Origin: DASYAN01 sp036501345
GTDB lineage: Bacteria; Chloroflexota; Ktedonobacteria; Ktedonobacterales; Ktedonobacteraceae
Direction: 5' to 3'
NCBI GenBank assembly: GCA_036501345.1
Contig: DASYAN010000515.1
Coordinates: 1 to 21,463, forward strand
Length of the DNA: 21,463 nucleotides
Numbering within the stretch: position 1 is the stretch's first letter; every line of letters starts with the position of its first letter. Positions 6,013 through 13,213 of this stretch are shown piece by piece. A program made the position numbers and the translations under genes. A model generated the notes under the pieces. It searched no databases. It saw nothing but the letters and a program-made list of their open reading frames with translations, and was not told the origin of the DNA.

Positions 6013-8244
6013 ATGGCCGATAGATCTTTGATGTCACTCAAAAAGAAGCTAGAGCAAGAGCGTCATCTGATACCACTCGTTGCCCAGATATGGGAGGCCC
6101 CTGAGCAGGAAAATAACTGGAATACCATGACACTCATCCTCAAGTACACGCAAAATGGACATGCCGCCCGTTCGGTGTGGGAAGCGCTTTCTCCCCAGGA
6201 ACGCCTCTGCTTATTTTCTCTCTTTGGGAGCGGAAATCCTGATAAGCCTCAAGGCGTGACATTGGAGAACGTAGGTCAGCAAACCAAGTTATCAACTGAG
6301 AGCGTGGCAGAAGCTGTCGAAAGCCTGAGCACTCGCTGGTACTTGGTCGATAGAGCCACTCCCTCCGTCGTGTCTTCTCCGAAAAGCAAATCCTCCCGTC
6401 TGTCTCCAGCACCAGCGTTAGAACAGGTTTTTCTTCCATATAGAGAATGTTTCGAGCAACTATGGCAGGTTGGTCAGGAGATCTTCCAGAGTGATGAGGA
6501 TCGGAGCACATTTTCCCTTGAACACCTCGTCAAGACATTCACAGGAGATCGACTCTCCTCTCTGGCCAACCACTGTCATGTGCCTCTGTATTATGGAATG
6601 TACCCCTCCTCTTCTTCCTCTCACGCATCCCAGTTACAAGCAGTCTACGACCGCATCTACAAGGCTCTCTCCCATCCTCTCATGCCTTTTGAACTCCTGA
6701 ACAAGCTAGAGCCGCTGACACAAGAGATCTTCTTCTGGCTCTGCGAACAGGGAGGGAAAGTCAAGATGGCAGAGGTGCGTCCCTACATTGCAGCGCGCAC
6801 TCAAACCCAGGGGGCATTCCTTTCGGTGGTCTCTACGCTCGAGTCACATGCCCTCGCCTTCGATACATTCACCAGAGACGGCACACGCTGGTTGTTCACC
6901 CCTGCTGATTTGCTGGTCAGAGTCGAGCGCGAAGTACAGGAGCGGACAGAAGAAGAGCAGCGCTTTGCCTTCTCCCCCCTAGACGACACAGAAGGTGTGC
7001 CAGAAAGTCAGCCACTTCTCCTCTACGACGTAGCAGTGGCTATCGGCACGAGCACACAGATGGCCATTGAACCAACCAAAGATGGCCGAGTCCCCAAACG
7101 ACTCCGTGGGAAGATCCGTCCCTTCCTGCATGGGCGTGCCCGTATAGGCGACTCTTTGGATGATATCCACATCGATCAGGTCTTTCGTACCGCTCTCCAT
7201 ATGGGATTGCTCGAAGCCGCTGCTCCGGCAGAAGAAGAAAAAAACCGGTATCTGCGTGGACCCAAGCTGGATTGGTGGTCGGAACTCAGCCCGATAGAGC
7301 AAGCACGAGCGTTTTTGCACTGGTGGAGAGCAACGCCCCACTGGGCGGATACGCGTTCTGACGGCAACGTGGTCTATTCCTCCATCCATTTTCACGAGCG
7401 GCTTGTGGATCATCTCAAGCAATGTGTCCCAGAACGCTGGTACCGGATTGATGTCCTGTTATACGCTCTCTTTCGAGAGAGGCCCCTGCCTCTTTTTCAT
7501 TCGTATACCAAAGCGTTCGCCAGACCAACGCCACTGCGCACCCAACGGGAGATCTGGATGGAGCAAGAAGCAAAGACCTACATCAGTCCACTCGCCTCTT
7601 TTCTGAGCGAATTGGGCATGGTGTCTCTGAAAGAGCAGCCTCAAGCAACGCAGGAAGGCACAGGTCTTTTTTGCGTCACAGCATTTGGAGCCGCTGTCCT
7701 AGGAAGCACTCCTGCTCAACCTGATCCACCCGCACAGGCTCCCGAGCAACCCTTGCTCGTTGTGCAACCCAATTTCGAAGTCTTCGCGATGCAATTCGAT
7801 ACCAAGCTCGTGTATCAGCTTCTTACGACAGCAGAACTAGTGCGCATTAGCAGAGTGAGTACCTTTCGCCTGACCGAGTCTTCCATTCTCACAGGGCTGA
7901 GGAACAGTATGCGTCTTGAAGAGACACTCACCCTCCTGGCCGCTCATACCCCTCAAAAGACGTTGCCGCAAAACGTGGTCTATACCATCAAAGACTGGGC
8001 CAAGACCTATCGAGAGTTCCGTCTCAGCGAAGTGTTCTTCGTTGAAACGCCGGAGAACGAGACGCAGGAAAGTCTGCACCGTCTGGTTGGAAAGCTGCCA
8101 ATAGAGCTGCGTCAGATTGGGCGAGGCACCTTTCTCGTCCTGCCCAAAACCCACGTCACCTTCGGGGATCTCCGCAAACGTCTTCGACAAGCGGGAATCG
8201 AGGTACGAGGGGAACCATTGAGCACCTTAGGCAAGCGCATATGA
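6013..8244 (+). CDS. Helicase-associated domain protein (XPB/Ssl2 N-terminal-like)
   Basis: A 743-residue soluble protein; the ATG at 6013 follows GGAG/GAAGG sequence. Residues about 577-695 (PEQPLLVVQPNFEVFAMQFD, then VYQLLTTAELVRISRVSTFRLTESSILTGL) match the Helicase_C_3 / XPB-Ssl2 N-terminal-type domain. In many bacteria this domain is encoded beside an XPB-like DNA helicase or fused to one. The N-terminal region (about 55-115) looks like a winged-helix segment (WEALSPQERLCLFSLFG). No Walker A or DEAD/DEAH box is present, so it is not itself a helicase. No helicase gene lies nearby. The partner and substrate are unknown. A role in DNA repair or in nucleic-acid handling on the island is plausible from the domain, and the SOS-like box upstream would fit. 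Confidence 0.8.
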   Translation: MADRSLMSLKKKLEQERHLIPLVAQIWEAPEQENNWNTMTLILKYTQNGHAARSVWEALSPQERLCLFSLFGSGNPDKPQGVTLENVGQQTKLSTESVAEAVESLSTRWYLVDRATPSVVSSPKSKSSRLSPAPALEQVFLPYRECFEQLWQVGQEIFQSDEDRSTFSLEHLVKTFTGDRLSSLANHCHVPLYYGMYPSSSSSHASQLQAVYDRIYKALSHPLMPFELLNKLEPLTQEIFFWLCEQGGKVKMAEVRPYIAARTQTQGAFLSVVSTLESHALAFDTFTRDGTRWLFTPADLLVRVEREVQERTEEEQRFAFSPLDDTEGVPESQPLLLYDVAVAIGTSTQMAIEPTKDGRVPKRLRGKIRPFLHGRARIGDSLDDIHIDQVFRTALHMGLLEAAAPAEEEKNRYLRGPKLDWWSELSPIEQARAFLHWWRATPHWADTRSDGNVVYSSIHFHERLVDHLKQCVPERWYRIDVLLYALFRERPLPLFHSYTKAFARPTPLRTQREIWMEQEAKTYISPLASFLSELGMVSLKEQPQATQEGTGLFCVTAFGAAVLGSTPAQPDPPAQAPEQPLLVVQPNFEVFAMQFDTKLVYQLLTTAELVRISRVSTFRLTESSILTGLRNSMRLEETLTLLAAHTPQKTLPQNVVYTIKDWAKTYREFRLSEVFFVETPENETQESLHRLVGKLPIELRQIGRGTFLVLPKTHVTFGDLRKRLRQAGIEVRGEPLSTLGKRI

Positions 8245-8247
8245 TCA

Positions 8248-8371
8248 TTCGGTAGTGGGTCTGCTGAGGAGGATCTGACTGCTCAAGAGACTCCACAGAG
8301 TTCATGCTCTGACCAAGCGTCACACGTTTATGCTAGTCAGGATCATCCTCCGAGTCTAACCCACTACCGAA
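8248..8371. mobile_element. MITE-like 124-bp inverted-repeat element
   Basis: TTCGGTAGTGGGT at 8248-8260 is exactly inverted at 8359-8371. The similarity continues imperfectly inward (GAGGAGGATCTGACT against the complement of AGTCAGGATCATCCTCC). The interior has no ORF. It begins four bases after the stop of the 743-aa gene. No target-site duplication is visible. It may be a miniature transposable element or a large palindromic transcription-stop region. Confidence 0.55.
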
Positions 8372-8412
8372 CGCTGAAGTGACATCTCCCCATGCCGTGT
8401 CAGGCAGGGGAT

Positions 8413-8432
8413 TCCCGTCCTTGCGAACGGGA
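8413..8432. other. Short GC-rich hairpin, possible IS end or terminator
   Basis: TCCCGTCC pairs with GAACGGGA (one G-T pair) around TTGC. It lies 15 bases past the end of the minus-strand gene at 8448-9494. The neighbouring GTGACATCTCCCC (from about 8380) recalls the ends of IS200/IS605-type elements. This is weak and from memory. A simple terminator function is equally possible. Confidence 0.3.
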
Positions 8433-8447
8433 CCTCCTGAAGCTCTC

Positions 8448-9494
8448 TCACAACACACCTACTCGTGGAGAGTTGATAATAGGCAGCATTCCCCCTTCCT
8501 CATCCTGCTTGTTCGCACATTTAGTGCAAAACACACTATCGGCTATGCTATTGGTAAAGTATCCCATTGCAACTTTTGTTGCAGGCTTCCCACATACGGT
8601 ACAAGGAAAAGCAGGCGCAGTATTTTGAGCAAGAAGCTGCACAGGTTCCTTCTTCTCTTGTATGATTCCCTCTCGTTCACCAATCACTCTCAGATTGATA
8701 TAGGTTGAAGACCCGTAGTCGTAGATATAGGAAAACTTTTGCCCAACTTTAAGGACGCGCCCTAGCGAGACTTCCATGCTGCAGTCTTCAACTTCGTCAA
8801 GAAGTTGTTCGACAATTATTTTCTGGTACTGCAAGGTTAGAGTTCTTCTGTGTCTTGTTCCTACAGGTATATCCTGCTCATCCTTCCATACAGATCTCTC
8901 TTCTTTTTTAATTCTCACTCGTTCTGCTTTAAGAAAATCAATAAGCTCATCGACAGAACGTGGCCTTTTGATTTCTGCAACCCATTCGGCCGTCTGTGGA
9001 TCTGAATTGAAAGGAATACCGAGAGAGGATGCAAATCTTTCGGCAAATTGGGATACAACTTCGTCTATGACTTCTCTCAATTCTTTCTCTTCCTCTTCTT
9101 CAGAGAGATCTTCCTCTTCTGTTTTCTCTTCTTCACTAAAAAAGAAAAAGTCATCTGGATAATCGGTACTATAGTTGGTACCGTTAATAGTGAAACCACT
9201 CAAATGATCTAAATCATCGATCCACATATCCTTGAGAAAGTCATCCAATGACCACAACGGTTCAGAGGCAGGTACCTCAAAATGGAGCCAATATTGTGGA
9301 TTATATTGACCTTCGGCCAGAATATGAAATAGGCGTGTTTTCATCTCCTGGGACTGCTGCTCTTGCGTGGCAAGAGTGGCGAGTCGCTGTTTACAGAACT
9401 TGAGATGCTGCGTCATCTTATTTTTCGCAAGTTCAGCTTTGCAAAATACGCAGGTTCCTTGTGATAGTGGTCTGGGTGTCGATTGAGTTTCCAT
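8448..9494 (-). CDS. pRiA4b ORF-3-like protein with two zinc-binding cysteine motifs
   Basis: The ATG at 9494 has AGGAGG six bases upstream. The protein is 348 residues. It opens with a C2HC-type finger (C15xxC18, H30, C34). The centre is very acidic (runs of Glu/Asp around residues 115-145). A region KVGQKFSYIYDYGSSTYINLRVIGE (about 250-275) matches the YDxG-containing strand of the plasmid pRiA4b ORF-3 / IS1096 TnpR-like family (PF07929). It ends with a second cysteine pair set (C298xxC301, C323xxC326). The family is common on mobile elements but has no firmly established activity. It lies 27 bases behind the membrane gene at 9522-10499 on the same strand, so the two probably form an operon. 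Confidence 0.7.
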   Translation of the reverse strand: METQSTPRPLSQGTCVFCKAELAKNKMTQHLKFCKQRLATLATQEQQSQEMKTRLFHILAEGQYNPQYWLHFEVPASEPLWSLDDFLKDMWIDDLDHLSGFTINGTNYSTDYPDDFFFFSEEEKTEEEDLSEEEEEKELREVIDEVVSQFAERFASSLGIPFNSDPQTAEWVAEIKRPRSVDELIDFLKAERVRIKKEERSVWKDEQDIPVGTRHRRTLTLQYQKIIVEQLLDEVEDCSMEVSLGRVLKVGQKFSYIYDYGSSTYINLRVIGEREGIIQEKKEPVQLLAQNTAPAFPCTVCGKPATKVAMGYFTNSIADSVFCTKCANKQDEEGGMLPIINSPRVGVL

Positions 9495-9521
9495 CTTTTT
9501 CCTCCTGTAGCATTTCCGTCG

Positions 9522-10499
9522 CTAACCCCATGAGGTTTTCCGAGTCAGCCGCCTCTTTCTCTTTTTCACTGATGATGGGGATTGATAACGCTGTAGCATT
9601 ACTTCTACCAACTTCCTAAATACTGCAAAGTTGGGTATATCGCTAATTTCTCTGCTCGCCCACTTGAGAGACTCGCCCCGTTGCTTGATAGTTACTTCCC
9701 CGTTACTGACTGAGAATTCACCGACCTGCTCCCAGTGCAATATCTTCTCCCCTGCACAGATGTGATGTTGACTTATACTGAAATATCCAAATAGAACTAC
9801 TCGTTCTTGTTCAAGGTCCTGTTTAGCCTGGGATAGGAGACGATCAAAGATCTTGTTCTCAATTCTCGTACCCAACTCTACATTCTGCGTATATCCACGG
9901 TGTATCGTCAGCGTCGGGCTCCGGTCGCTGTACCTCTGAATCTTATAGCGACCGCTCACAATGGATTCATAAAGGATATCTTGTCCCAATTTTGCCGTAC
10001 GTTCCATCGGCAGATGAGGCTGATCATCCATTTGGGGTACCCAAAGCTTGCCAATGGTACGGGGGTTCACGTTGTAGGTGACATCCTTCCAAAAAAATGC
10101 CATCTGCGTCCAAGGAAATACCTCAACTCGATCTCCCGCCTTCAGAGAGACAATGCCATCTTCAAACTCATAAATGGAGTACTCACGACGAAGATTGGGT
10201 TTGAAGAGTATCTCGTAGAAATCGAGAAGAAGCCACAAACTGCTTAATCCAATAGGGATAGCAGCAACAAAGTAAGGAAGTAGGCCTGCATGTCCTATTC
10301 CTGCTATGCCACACAGTACGAGGAGTATACCAATCCCTAGGCACCCAGAATGAAAAGCGAGATTCTTCTTGATCGATTCGGTTACGAAAGGGTAGACTTT
10401 TTGGAAGTCGCCAAGCTGTGCACTGGCTGCCGCCTCCTGAACGATGATTGGGATAATGACTTGTTCCTGGGAAATATCAAGCACCTCGTCTTCTGACAT
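9522..10499 (-). CDS. DUF6585-like membrane protein
   Basis: The start at 10499 is supported by AGGAGG five bases upstream. The product has 325 residues. Two adjacent hydrophobic helices (about 52-70 and 73-99) follow a 45-residue cytoplasmic-looking N-terminus. The rest is soluble, with strand-rich segments such as YSIYEFEDGIVSLKAGDRVEVFPWTQMAFF, the pattern I associate with DUF6585 proteins abundant in Ktedonobacteria; these resemble PH-like domains. The C-terminus is basic (SSVKKRKRRLTRKTSWG). It is first in a probable two-gene operon with the zinc protein at 8448-9494. The molecular function is unknown. The assignment rests on remembered family features, not on a search. Confidence 0.65.
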   Translation of the reverse strand: MSEDEVLDISQEQVIIPIIVQEAAASAQLGDFQKVYPFVTESIKKNLAFHSGCLGIGILLVLCGIAGIGHAGLLPYFVAAIPIGLSSLWLLLDFYEILFKPNLRREYSIYEFEDGIVSLKAGDRVEVFPWTQMAFFWKDVTYNVNPRTIGKLWVPQMDDQPHLPMERTAKLGQDILYESIVSGRYKIQRYSDRSPTLTIHRGYTQNVELGTRIENKIFDRLLSQAKQDLEQERVVLFGYFSISQHHICAGEKILHWEQVGEFSVSNGEVTIKQRGESLKWASREISDIPNFAVFRKLVEVMLQRYQSPSSVKKRKRRLTRKTSWG

Positions 10500-10611
10500 T
10501 TACACCTCCTCATAGTTATTATTCAAAATTCCCTAACTATTTATATTTCTCCTAAAAGGCTGATATCTTGGACGTTTGCCCAATGCGTTCTAAAGTTCGC
10601 AGGTTGAAAGT

Positions 10612-11001
10612 TCATTGCAGTGCACGAGTAACCTCTTCGGCTAAGCTTTCCAAGATTTTCTCGTTCTGTTCTATACGTGAGTGAAAAACGCACGACTGCC
10701 CACAGTCAAACTTCACATGGATGAGCTTGGCAACGTAGCCGTCATGCTTAACTGGCTTTATGTCCTGCTGAGTAATCACTCCGCGTCCAAGGGTAGAATG
10801 TACGACTATGCCGCCTTCTCTGAGCGCATCCCAAAACATTTCATGCAGACCAATCTCCCAGGCCAATATTCGAAAGTAAGCATCCGTTGGCTGGACCATT
10901 GATTCCAACTCATGAGGGTAGGCGAAGAGGAACAAGGAGTGGGACCAGAAGTTGTTCTGTTCACTCTGTGGGATCATCTTATCATGACTGAAACAGATCA
11001 T
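10612..11001 (-). CDS. Small hypothetical protein
   Basis: A 129-residue frame; no family recognised. The core (ALREGGIVVHSTLGRGVITQ, then YVAKLIHVKFDCGQSCVFHSRIEQNEKILESLAEEV) looks like a small beta-barrel (SH3/CarD-like in appearance) followed by a helix. The start is uncertain. The ATG at 11001 has GGGAGG 16 bases upstream, which is too far, and the inner Met at 10899 has only GGA. It lies 112 bases upstream of the DUF6585-like gene on the same strand and could belong to the same unit. Confidence 0.5.
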   Translation of the reverse strand: MICFSHDKMIPQSEQNNFWSHSLFLFAYPHELESMVQPTDAYFRILAWEIGLHEMFWDALREGGIVVHSTLGRGVITQQDIKPVKHDGYVAKLIHVKFDCGQSCVFHSRIEQNEKILESLAEEVTRALQ

Positions 11002-11326
11002 GCAAATCTGCTCAAAGCCTCCCTAAGACTCGCCCGCAGAGACTGCAGACCTGGGAGAACTCCCAACTCTGACTGTCTGGCAAACTCACGCCTCGGGCCT
11101 CACCGCGCGTAAAAACAGGAGGTGGAACCGTTGCGCCTCTTCATGGTGAACTGGCTTTCCCTGTCAGGCCTTGTCGCAAGCTTTCGACCTGCTTGTGTGT
11201 CCCACTTGCACAGTTCGAAATACTTGTGCTACTCTTTGTCAAAAGGTCCTTTTGCAAGGATTCTCCCTCCCTACAACTCTCCATCCTCATTAGTTGGAAT
11301 CAATGGCGTGCTAGTCTATAGTTGAA
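11002..11326. other. Region without an intact gene; possible IS remnant
   Basis: No frame has a start and a ribosome-binding site together. On the minus strand one frame ends FSQVCSLCGRVLGRL at about 11005-11050, a zinc-ribbon-like CxxC fragment. The upstream part of that frame (PPVFTRGEARG) also reads as degraded coding sequence. Such pieces recall the C-terminal zone of TnpB-like proteins, but I could not establish that. The rest shows nothing recognisable. Confidence 0.35.
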
Positions 11327-11397
11327 GTTGACCCGTTTTTGGGGGGCAGAGAAGGGAAATCTGGGAACCGCTATGGAGGAAGGGATCATGACAAAAC
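11327..11397 (+). repeat. Direct repeat, copy A (with 12506-12576)
   Basis: A block of about 70 bases beginning GTTGACCCG and including AAATCTGGGAA, GAGGAAG and ATCAT recurs at 12506-12576, in the same orientation with about 80% identity and one gap. A later piece (GATCATGC-AAAA) is also shared (near 11424 and 12670). Copy A directly precedes the transposase remnant, so the block may be the end or leader of an insertion sequence. Confidence 0.6.
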
Positions 11398-11437
11398 ACT
11401 AACCCAGTTTCTATTGGGGAGGGATCATGCGAAAATG

Positions 11438-11976
11438 CATCATCCCCTGCCCCTGGGGCTTCGCTTCCGGGTTCACACGCTCATCTGTCGTGATTCTGGT
11501 CTCCCTCTCTTCTTTCTGCTTTCTCCTGCTCATCCACACGATGCCCCTTTTGCACAACCTTTGTTGGCATGGGCCAAACAGCTCTATCACATCCGTCCCC
11601 GGGTCATCCGCTTGGATGCCGCCTATTGGGGCTTGCGTCTGATTGCCTGGATTCATGCTGTGCTTGGGGCAGTGGCCGTCGTTGCCTACAATCCCAAGAA
11701 CCGCGAGAACCGCTCCTGCTTGCCCCCAACCTGGACCAGAGAAGAACTGGGCAAACGCAGTGCTATCGAGCGCTTCGGATGCCTCGCGTTTTTCTCTTTT
11801 TTCACCTCCAGCGTCCACCTCTGTGTGGTTGGTCTGAGATTGCCTCGCAGGTCGCCCTGACCTACGCTGCTTCTGTCATTGTTGGGTTAGCTGCTCAACA
11901 ATCAGGTCGTCCTGACCTGATTCGTTCACCTAAAAGGGTCCTTGCTCATCTGTGGGAAGGAGATTCCCAGTGGTGA
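11438..11976 (+). pseudogene. DDE transposase remnant, truncated and frameshifted
   Basis: The translation LGLRFRVHTLICRDSGLPLF, then RPRVIRLDAAYWGLRLIAWI, then REELGKRSAIERF is typical of the C-terminal catalytic half of an IS4/IS5-type DDE transposase. The second Asp (in LDAAYWG) and the final Glu (in AIERF) are visible. The N-terminal half with the first Asp is missing. After AIERF the homologous reading (RVFLFFHLQRPPLCGWSEIASQVALTY...) continues in the frame one base back, to a stop at 11974-11976. An indel near 11780 explains this best, although T-TTT-TTC at 11797-11803 is in phase for a -1 slip. The element is not autonomous. Confidence 0.75.
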
Positions 11977-12011
11977 AATGCCCTCACAGGGCCGACACCA
12001 AACGGAGCCAA

Positions 12012-12347
12012 TCACGCCAAAGCCGCAACGAGCGCCGTCTCGTTGACCCGCCATCCATCGCGTTGCTCATTGGCTTCTACCAGTCCCGCCTGCTCCAATT
12101 GCTGTACCGCCTTCTTAATCACATTCCGTGGTAGCGATGTCCTCCGCTCCAGCCCATGCAGCGTGAGATAGGAGGTACCATAGATTGGAGAACCCGTCTC
12201 CGACCAGAACCGCGCCTTGGACGTCACAATGACGATCCCGCTGAACACAAGCAGTGTCTCTGGATCCGCTAGCACATTGATCGTCACGCAGACGCCCTCG
12301 GTGATCACAGACATATCGTTTACGGCTAAGTTCTTTCCGTTCTTCAT
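12012..12347 (-). CDS. Small winged-helix DNA-binding protein
   Basis: GGAGG lies about six to seven bases upstream of the ATG at 12347. The product has 111 residues. The N-terminal half forms predicted beta strands (VCVTINVLADPETLLVFSGIVIV). Residues about 58-105 (TSYLTLHGLERRTSLPRNVIKKAVQQLEQAGLVEANEQRDGWRVNE) are a winged helix of the MarR/GntR/RepA-like type, with the recognition helix at LPRNVIKKAVQQL and the wing at EANEQRDGWRV. It likely regulates transcription or plasmid-type replication functions of the island. It stands alone, 36 bases from the convergent transposase remnant. Confidence 0.7.
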   Translation of the reverse strand: MKNGKNLAVNDMSVITEGVCVTINVLADPETLLVFSGIVIVTSKARFWSETGSPIYGTSYLTLHGLERRTSLPRNVIKKAVQQLEQAGLVEANEQRDGWRVNETALVAALA

Positions 12348-12916
12348 TCTTCCCCTCCGTTCGATAGTTCCTTCATGAAGCCCTTACACTTATTACGGAT
12401 TGTGAGGGCGTTTCGTCACTTGGATAAACAGAGCAAGGCTCACGCTGTAAGAAGCAAAGAGCCTCTTTTTCAAGCTCATCGGCAAAGCGGATGTTTTCTG
12501 GTGAGGTTGACCCGCTTTTGGGAGGGTGGAGAAGAGAAATCTGGGAAAGGCTGCAGAGGAAGATATCATAGCAAAAACCAAATGAGGCTTCTATCAAGAA
12601 ATTCTAGTGAAAGACATGGAATCTATAGAAGCCAGATTGATCGGTTCGGTACTTTCTCAATGGAGAGAGATCATGCAAAAACGCTTCTTGGCTCTGTGTA
12701 GTTGGGATGGTGATCGCGGAACCGATATGATTTTCTGCAAGCAAGATGGGATGCCCATGTGAGTTTGCTTCAATGCAGCTTCGTTTGGATCAAGGTACTG
12801 TATGAGCTGACCATTTATCGTCATACCTCCCTGAGAAGCTACGGTCACAAGCTTGTTGAAGAGGATGCAAGAAGCGGAAATTCCACATATACTGCAAAAA
12901 ATTATTCTAATAAAAA
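12348..12916. other. Gene-poor stretch beside the tRNA, with direct repeat copy B
   Basis: Copy B of the GTTGACCCG repeat occupies 12506-12576. No frame in this stretch has both a start and a ribosome-binding site. A 63-codon minus-strand frame (12657-12848) contains MTINGQLIQYLDPNEAALKQ but its only SD-like GGGAGG is one base from the inner ATG. I see no recombinase gene here, although this is where one would be expected next to the attachment site. Confidence 0.45.
12506..12576 (+). repeat. Direct repeat, copy B (with 11327-11397)
   Basis: Starts GTTGACCCGCTTTTGGG and runs in parallel with copy A for about 70 bases. Unlike copy A it is not followed by transposase sequence, so the two copies share an end or leader and not a whole element. 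Confidence 0.6.
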
Positions 12917-12946
12917 GCCTATTTGTAGGAAATTCTACAAATAGGC
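12917..12946 (-). terminator. Terminator of the tRNA-Asp gene
   Basis: GCCTATTTGTAG (12917-12928) pairs perfectly over 12 bp with 12935-12946 around a six-base loop. On the minus strand a TTTTTA run follows. It begins four bases past the tRNA 3' end. Confidence 0.85.
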
Positions 12947-12950
12947 GAAC

Positions 12951-13024
12951 CGGAACCGACGGGATTCGAACCCGCGATCTCCTGCGTGACAGGCAGGCAT
13001 GTTAGGCCACTACACCACGGCTCC
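12951..13024 (-). tRNA. tRNA-Asp (anticodon GUC)
   Basis: The 74-base minus-strand sequence folds as a complete cloverleaf. The acceptor stem is GGAGCCG with CGGTTCC (one G-T pair). The anticodon stem CCTGC/GCAGG encloses CTGTCAC with anticodon GTC. The T arm is GCGGG-TTCGAAT-CCCGT, and the discriminator base is G. CCA is not encoded. It has a strong promoter upstream (13064-13092) and a terminator downstream (12917-12946). The last 13 bases recur at 2073-2085 and 429-441, marking the gene as an integration site. Confidence 0.95.
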
Positions 13025-13063
13025 TTGTAAGCTAGTACTGTAAGCACCTACTCACGAGATAGA

Positions 13064-13092
13064 ATAATACCAGACCAGCCTCAGCCTGTCAA
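13064..13092 (-). promoter_or_regulatory. Promoter of tRNA-Asp
   Basis: The minus strand has a perfect -35 TTGACA (13087-13092), a 17-base spacer and -10 TATTAT (13064-13069), about 40 bases upstream of the tRNA 5' end. This is the best sigma-70/A-type promoter in the window. Confidence 0.8.
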
Positions 13093-13213
13093 CCCCTTTG
13101 CAAGCCAAATTTGGCCGAATTTCCGTGTTCTCTAAATCCTTCTGCGTTGTGGCGAAGATAAGTACTCCATCTGCTGCTAAACTGGCAGCAATAAGGTAAA
13201 ATAGAAATAGTCC

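Noticed and set aside
8776..9162. Serine-rich plus-strand ORF
   Set aside because: The serine runs are the complement of the Glu-rich acidic tract of the zinc protein on the minus strand.
11005..11120. Minus-strand zinc-ribbon-like fragment (FSQVCSLCGR) as a TnpB gene
   Set aside because: Too short, no start, no RuvC-type motif seen upstream; kept only as a remark on the region.
12657..12848. 63-codon minus-strand ORF beside the tRNA as an excisionase
   Set aside because: No HTH pattern and wrong spacing of the SD-like sequence to the ATG.
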